Below, one piece after another: positions 6,041 through 10,051 of a stretch of DNA of 10,051 bases. Each line of letters starts with the position of its first letter. The first letter of the stretch is position 1. A program made the position numbers and the translations under genes. The notes beneath the pieces are model-generated. The model was not told the origin of the DNA, made no database searches, and saw nothing but the letters and a program-made list of their open reading frames with translations. The stretch is from Oscillospiraceae bacterium (GTDB lineage: Bacteria; Bacillota; Clostridia; Oscillospirales; Oscillospiraceae), in assembly GCA_017557265.1 (NCBI GenBank), contig JAFZAM010000048.1, positions 1 to 10,051 on the forward strand. The letters are read 5' to 3'.

Positions 6041-7453
6041 ATGAAGAGAAACTATGAAATAGATATGAGTCAGGGTAAGCTTTTCGGAAAGCTTATCTCA
6101 TTCGCCATCCCGCTGCTGCTCTCGGGCATGCTGCAGCTTGCCTTTAATATGGCCGACCTCATTGTCGTCGGCCGCTTCGCCGGCGAGCTCTCGCTTGCCG
6201 CCGTCGGCTCGAACGGCTCGCTCGTAGCCCTCATACTGAACGTCCTCATGGGCCTCGGCACCGGCACGAGCATCCTCGTATCGCGCTATTTCGGCGCGAA
6301 GGACGAAAAGCACCTGCTCGACGCCGTGCAGACGACCGTTATCGTCGCCATAATCGGCGGCGTCATCTTCGGCGGCGCGGGCATCGCGCTCTCCGGCGTG
6401 CTGCTCAACGCCATGAAGACGCCCGACACCGTCCTTCCGCTCGCGAAGATATATCTGCGCATCTACTTCTGCGGCCTGCCCGTCATGATCACCTACAATT
6501 TCTCGAGCGCGGCGCTGCGTGCCGTGGGCGATTCGAGAAGGCCGCTCGTGTTCCTGACGATAGCCGGTGTGCTGAACGTCATTTTGAACCTCATCTTCGT
6601 AATCGTCTTCCACATGGGCGTCGCCGGCGTCGCCATCGCGACCGTCGCGAGCCAGTGCGTCTCCTGCGTGCTGACCCTGCGCTGCCTCATCAGGTCCAAG
6701 ACGATGTGCCGCCTCGTCCTCAAGCCCTTCCGCTTTTCGTGGAAGGCCTTCGGCGAGATCGTGCGCATAGGCCTGCCCGCGGGCATCCAGGGCTCGCTGT
6801 TTTCCATCTCGAACGTTCTCATCCAGTCCTCGATAAACTACTTCGGCGACATGACCATGGCGGGCAACGCCGCCGCGCAGAGCATAGAGGCGTTCCTCTT
6901 CGTCTCGATGGACGCCATGAATCAGGCTGCGGTCGCCTCCGTCAGTCAGAGCATGGGCGCGCGCGAATACCAGCGGACGCGAAAGGCCGTGCGAATGTGC
7001 CTTGCGATGGAATTCGTCGTGGCGACGGCGCTCGGACTGATCACGGTCGCATTCCGCAGACAGCTCGTGGGCATATATACCTCCGAGGAGGCGGCCATAG
7101 AGGCCGGCTGCACGCGCATCATCATTCTCGGAACGGTATATTTCACAAACGGCATGCAGCATATGATGACGGGCGTAATGCGAGGTCTGGGGTACAGTAT
7201 CTTGCCGACATGCATAACCCTGATGGGCATATGCGGCTTCAGGGTGATATACATATTCACGTACTTCGCCGCGCATAAGACGCTCGCGGTGCTATACGCT
7301 TCGTACCCGATATCGTGGGTGCTGACGATAGCGGCGCAGCTTATCTGCTATTTCTCGCTGCGAAAACGGGCGTACGAGAAAAACGAGCAAAAATACCTGC
7401 AGAGACTTGCGGAAGAGGCTTCCGCGGAAAATACAGATCCTATTGGCGCTTGA
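6041..7453 (+). CDS. MATE-family multidrug/metabolite efflux transporter
   Basis: A 470-residue inner-membrane protein of the usual length for MATE exporters, which expel cationic drugs or metabolites by Na+ or H+ exchange. Two homologous halves are visible. The first half has FNMADLIVVGRFAGELSLAAVG (part; about 36-55), SILVSRYFGAKDE (77-89) and the family signature LRAVGDSRRPLVF (159-171). The second half has GIQGSLFSISNVLIQ (248-262), the QSIEAFLFVSMDAMNQA stretch (280-296) and MRGLGYSILPT (380-390). Around twelve hydrophobic segments are evident. The tail after residue 440 is charged and cytoplasmic. The substrate is not readable. The start is ATG 6041, supported by its ribosome site and the promoter. 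The peptidase gene follows after 22 bp, so they form an operon. Codon use seems to shift from about residue 307 onward: more GCG and ATA, fewer GCC and ATC. A nucleotide patch of different origin is possible but weakly supported. Confidence 0.94.
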   Translation: MKRNYEIDMSQGKLFGKLISFAIPLLLSGMLQLAFNMADLIVVGRFAGELSLAAVGSNGSLVALILNVLMGLGTGTSILVSRYFGAKDEKHLLDAVQTTVIVAIIGGVIFGGAGIALSGVLLNAMKTPDTVLPLAKIYLRIYFCGLPVMITYNFSSAALRAVGDSRRPLVFLTIAGVLNVILNLIFVIVFHMGVAGVAIATVASQCVSCVLTLRCLIRSKTMCRLVLKPFRFSWKAFGEIVRIGLPAGIQGSLFSISNVLIQSSINYFGDMTMAGNAAAQSIEAFLFVSMDAMNQAAVASVSQSMGAREYQRTRKAVRMCLAMEFVVATALGLITVAFRRQLVGIYTSEEAAIEAGCTRIIILGTVYFTNGMQHMMTGVMRGLGYSILPTCITLMGICGFRVIYIFTYFAAHKTLAVLYASYPISWVLTIAAQLICYFSLRKRAYEKNEQKYLQRLAEEASAENTDPIGA

Positions 7454-7463
7454 GAGCGCGGAC

Positions 7464-7470
7464 GGGAGGT
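7464..7470 (+). promoter_or_regulatory. Ribosome binding site of the C11 peptidase gene
   Basis: GGGAGGT lies in the 22-bp gap after the MATE stop, with 5 bases to the ATG at 7476. Its presence supports independent translation of the second gene from the shared transcript. Confidence 0.9.
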
Positions 7471-7475
7471 AAAAC

Positions 7476-10016
7476 ATGAACCAGAACAACAGATCGCAGA
7501 ACAGACCGCAGGGGCGCCCGAGCAACGCGACGGGCACCGGCAATTCCATCGGAAGACGCGGCTCCGGGCAGGGGACCGGCCCCGTCGGGCAGCAGGGAGG
7601 CTACGCCGGCAGAAAGCCCGGCTATACGCCCACTCAGCCTGTGACCCAGCAGAGCACCGGGACCAATACGACCCGCGCCCGCTCCGCCGGAAAGATGAGC
7701 CCCATCCTCATCATTATCATCATCGTGATCGCTTTCCTCTTCCTCAGACCGAGACTCTGCGGCTCCGGAACGACGACGACCGACGTGACCGGCGGCGGCG
7801 ATCTCACCTCGCTGCTCTCCGGACTGCAGCAGACAGAGATGCTGCAGCAGACCACGCAGGCGACCCAGTCGACCTCGTCCTACGGCGGGCTCGACCTGAG
7901 CAGCCTCCTCGGCGGACTGACCAGCTCGTCGAGCAGCGGCCTGACGTCCTCCGCGAGCGGCTACTCCTCCGGCTGGACCTCGACGGCGAACCTCTCCTCG
8001 CTCGATACGAGCGTCGCCCCGACCGCACGCGCCAAGTATACGAATATCCTCGGCGGCGGCCGCGACACCGTCACCGTCATGGTCTATATGTGCGGCTCCG
8101 ACCTCGAGTCGGGCGGCGGCATGGGCTCCTACGACATCCAGGAGATGTGCAACGCCAAGCTCTCCGACAAGGTCAACCTCATCGTCTATACCGGCGGCAC
8201 CAAGAAGTGGCAGAACAGCATCGTCAGCAGCAGCGTCAACCAGATATACAAGATCGAGTCCGGCGGCGTGCGCAGGCTCGTGGACAACGCGGGCACCGGC
8301 GCCATGACCGACCCCTCGACCCTGACGAGCTTCATCCAGTTTTGCGCGACGAACTTCCCTGCCAACAGGAACGAACTCATCCTCTGGGACCACGGCGGCG
8401 GCTCCATCACGGGCTACGGCTATGACGAGAAGTACTCCAATTCCGGCTCCATGAACCTCCAGCGCCTCTCCAACGCCCTGCAGCAGGGCGGCGTTAAGTT
8501 CGACTTCATCGGCTTCGACGCCTGCCTCATGGGCACGCTCGAGAACGCGCTCACCATGGCGCCCTACGGCGACTACCTCATCGCCTCCGAGGAGACCGAG
8601 CCGGGCATCGGCTGGTACTATACCGACTGGCTGACGACCCTCTCGCAGAACACCTCGACCGAGACGGTCAGGATAGGCAAGCAGATAGTCGACGACTTCA
8701 TCGTCCAGTGCGACAGAAGATGCTCCGGCCAGAAGGCGACCCTCTCCGTCGTCGACCTCGCCGAGCTCGAAAAGACCGTCCCCGCCGACTTCAAGGCCTT
8801 CGCGCAGAGCACCTCCGACCTCATGAACAACGACGGCTACAAGACCGTCTCCGACGCGCGCAGCAGCGCCCGCTCCTTCGCTGAGTCGAGCAAGTCCGAC
8901 CAGGTCGACCTCGTCGACCTCGCCAACCGCATCGGCACCTCCGAGGGCCGCGACCTCGCCAACACCCTCCTCGGCGCCGTCAAGTACAATAGGACCGCCT
9001 CCTGCGTGACCAACGCCTACGGCGTGTCCGTCTACTTCCCGTATCAGAAGATATCCAAGGTCAACAGCGCCGTCGCGGCTTACGACGCGCTCGGCCTTGA
9101 CAGCGATTATTCCCGCTGCATCCAGCAGTTCGCGAGCATGGAGGCCGGCGGCCAGACCATCTCGAGCGGCACCTCCGCCTACTCGTCCCTGTTCGGCGGC
9201 GCCTCCTCCGGCGGCAGCCTCATGGGCGACGACATGGTCGGTAGCCTGCTCGGCAGCCTCTTCGGCGGCGATTCCTCCGGTCTCGGCAGCCTGCTCGGCG
9301 GCACCACCGGGCTCGACTCCCTGTTCGGCAGGGGCCTCGACGCCGACAGCGCCGTCGAATACCTGACGGATAACCGCTTCGATCCCACCGCGCTCGTCTG
9401 GTCCTCGAACGGCGGCGGCTATACGATGCACCTGACCGAGGAGCAGTGGTCCTACGTCAACGGCCTCGAGCTGAACCTCTTCTACGACGACGGCGAGGGC
9501 TACATCGACCTCGGCCTCGACAACAAGTTCAGCTTCGACGCCAACGGCGATCTCATCGGCGAGTACGACGGGACCTGGCTCGCCATCAACAACCAGCCCG
9601 TCGCCTACTACCATATGGATACGACCGTCTTTGACGGCGGCATGGCGATAACCGGCCGCGTGCCCGTCTATCTCAACGGCGCTAGGGCCGAGCTCATCGT
9701 CGTCATTCTCTACGACGACGCCAATCCGTACGGAGTCGGCAAGATCGCGGGCGCCCGCATGGTCTACGCGGAGGGCGTGACCGAGGCCGTCGCCAAGGAA
9801 GTGCCTCTCAAGAACGGCGACCGCATCGACTTCCTCTGCGACTACTACTCCTCCGCCGGCGAGTATTCCGACACCTACATGCTCGGCGACCAGTGGGTCT
9901 ACGACGGGACTTATACAGTCAACGACGTGTATATCCCCGACGCGCAGTACGCCTCCGCGATGTACGTCTTCACGGATATCTACAACAACGAGTACTGGAC
10001 CCCGGTCCTGCCCTGA
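7476..10016 (+). CDS. Membrane-anchored clostripain-family (C11) cysteine peptidase
   Basis: An 846-residue protein. Residues 1-73 are a polar, Arg-rich, Gly/Gln-rich tail with no signal peptide. Residues 74-90 (MSPILIIIIIVIAFLFL) form one membrane helix, so the chain is probably type II: tail inside, enzyme outside. Residues about 105-185 are a Gly/Ser/Thr/Leu-rich linker. The C11 peptidase domain runs from about 197 (DTVTVMVYMCGSDLE) to 555. The catalytic dyad is visible as H306 in ILWDHGGG and C350 in FIGFDACLMG, with EETEPGIGWYY downstream. C11 enzymes cleave after Arg/Lys and often self-process; Lys or Arg at 319, 330 and 341 lie between the two catalytic residues. A second Gly/Ser/Leu linker (563-622) leads to a beta-rich C-terminal domain (623-846) with a DxNxD stretch (688-692). 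Second gene of the MATE operon. Peptidase identity is strong; substrate and processing are unknown. Confidence 0.94.
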   Translation: MNQNNRSQNRPQGRPSNATGTGNSIGRRGSGQGTGPVGQQGGYAGRKPGYTPTQPVTQQSTGTNTTRARSAGKMSPILIIIIIVIAFLFLRPRLCGSGTTTTDVTGGGDLTSLLSGLQQTEMLQQTTQATQSTSSYGGLDLSSLLGGLTSSSSSGLTSSASGYSSGWTSTANLSSLDTSVAPTARAKYTNILGGGRDTVTVMVYMCGSDLESGGGMGSYDIQEMCNAKLSDKVNLIVYTGGTKKWQNSIVSSSVNQIYKIESGGVRRLVDNAGTGAMTDPSTLTSFIQFCATNFPANRNELILWDHGGGSITGYGYDEKYSNSGSMNLQRLSNALQQGGVKFDFIGFDACLMGTLENALTMAPYGDYLIASEETEPGIGWYYTDWLTTLSQNTSTETVRIGKQIVDDFIVQCDRRCSGQKATLSVVDLAELEKTVPADFKAFAQSTSDLMNNDGYKTVSDARSSARSFAESSKSDQVDLVDLANRIGTSEGRDLANTLLGAVKYNRTASCVTNAYGVSVYFPYQKISKVNSAVAAYDALGLDSDYSRCIQQFASMEAGGQTISSGTSAYSSLFGGASSGGSLMGDDMVGSLLGSLFGGDSSGLGSLLGGTTGLDSLFGRGLDADSAVEYLTDNRFDPTALVWSSNGGGYTMHLTEEQWSYVNGLELNLFYDDGEGYIDLGLDNKFSFDANGDLIGEYDGTWLAINNQPVAYYHMDTTVFDGGMAITGRVPVYLNGARAELIVVILYDDANPYGVGKIAGARMVYAEGVTEAVAKEVPLKNGDRIDFLCDYYSSAGEYSDTYMLGDQWVYDGTYTVNDVYIPDAQYASAMYVFTDIYNNEYWTPVLP
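7695..7745 (+). other. Single transmembrane anchor of the C11 peptidase
   Basis: Residues 74-90 are almost pure Ile/Leu/Val/Phe, with six isoleucines in a row at 79-84 region. The flanks are AGK before and RPRLC after. The 73-residue tail before it carries many Arg/Lys residues, favouring an inside position, although RPR after the helix weakens the positive-inside contrast. No AxA cleavage site or lipobox follows, so an uncleaved anchor is more likely than a signal peptide. Confidence 0.8.
7788..8015 (+). repeat. Gly/Ser/Thr/Leu-rich low-complexity linker 1 of the peptidase
   Basis: Residues about 105-180, between the membrane helix and the catalytic domain. It repeats short Leu-containing motifs (TSLLSGL at 111-117, SSLLGGL at 142-148) within Ser/Thr/Gln-rich sequence and has a run of Ser at 150-154. 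The same motif type recurs in linker 2 (9162-9341). Confidence 0.75.
9162..9341 (+). repeat. Gly/Ser/Leu-rich low-complexity linker 2 of the peptidase
   Basis: Residues about 563-622, between the catalytic domain and the C-terminal domain. It contains YSSLFGG, GSLLGSLFGG, GSLLGGT and DSLFGRG, an irregular repeat of S-L-(L/F)-G-G. The regular Leu/Phe distinguishes it from a plain Gly/Ser spacer. It resembles linker 1 in composition and motif. Confidence 0.75.
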
Positions 10017-10037
10017 AGCCCCGCTTGATTGCATAAT

Positions 10038-10051
10038 AAAAAGAGGACGGA
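10038..10051 (+). terminator. Possible start of a terminator, cut by the window edge
   Basis: After the peptidase stop the sequence is short and ends with AAAAAGAGGACGGA. The same A-tract plus GAGGAC (185-196) precedes the hairpin terminator at the left of the window, so a hairpin probably continues outside. Only the left arm would be visible and it cannot be confirmed. Confidence 0.3.

Noticed and set aside
6098..7276. A 392-codon open reading frame on the minus strand
   Set aside because: It is antisense to the MATE gene, His/Arg/Asp-rich and lacks membrane segments or domains; it is a shadow of high GC content.
7743..7760. RPRLC after the membrane helix as a lipoprotein lipobox
   Set aside because: The positions before Cys do not match L-[AS]-[GA]-C, and charged arginines stand where small residues are needed.
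7440..10034. An 864-codon open reading frame on the minus strand
   Set aside because: It mirrors the C11 peptidase frame. The product is a Val/Gly/Ala/Asp-rich shadow with no motif or ribosome site, and the plus strand shows the complete catalytic dyad.

Overview
The window is GC-rich (about 60% by eye), densely coding DNA with strong GGAGG-type ribosome binding sites. It looks like chromosomal DNA of an anaerobic Gram-positive bacterium in the Clostridia, most likely a GC-rich gut lineage such as Oscillospirales or a relative. This rests on the combination of an EFR1-type ferredoxin tail, a large S-layer-homology (SLH) surface protein with a Listeria-Bacteroides-type repeat, a clostripain-family (C11) peptidase with a membrane anchor, and a MATE exporter. 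The lineage is an inference; no marker gene is present. I see no RNA gene, CRISPR array, insertion sequence or integrase.

Layout, left to right. (1) 2-181 (+): the last 59 codons of a ferredoxin-domain protein whose start lies outside the window. (2) 182-235: a short convergent gap holding a strong bidirectional hairpin terminator. (3) 236-4936 (-): a 1566-residue secreted SLH protein. It has a signal peptide, several beta-rich modules separated by Pro/Gly linkers (three appear related to each other), a large unrecognised middle region, an Flg_new/InlB-type repeat and three SLH domains at the C-terminus. (4) 4970-5848 (-): a 292-residue metallo-beta-lactamase-fold hydrolase, 33 bp upstream of the SLH gene and apparently in the same transcript. 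(5) 5849-6040: an AT-rich divergent control region with a good sigma-70-type promoter on each strand and an exact 9-bp direct repeat spaced 30 bp. (6) 6041-7453 (+): a 470-residue MATE exporter. (7) 7476-10016 (+): an 846-residue membrane-anchored C11 cysteine peptidase with two look-alike Gly/Ser/Leu-rich linkers and a C-terminal beta-rich domain. (8) 10017-10051: probably the beginning of a terminator cut by the window edge.

The two divergent pairs (hydrolase plus SLH protein; MATE exporter plus anchored peptidase) share one control region, so they could be co-regulated. A surface protein of the wall, a surface-anchored protease and an exporter fit a cell-envelope theme, but no sequence evidence ties them into one pathway. 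The parts least explained by known families are the repeated modules and middle region of the SLH protein, and the linkers and C-terminal domain of the peptidase. I found no defence system, biosynthetic cluster or mobile element.
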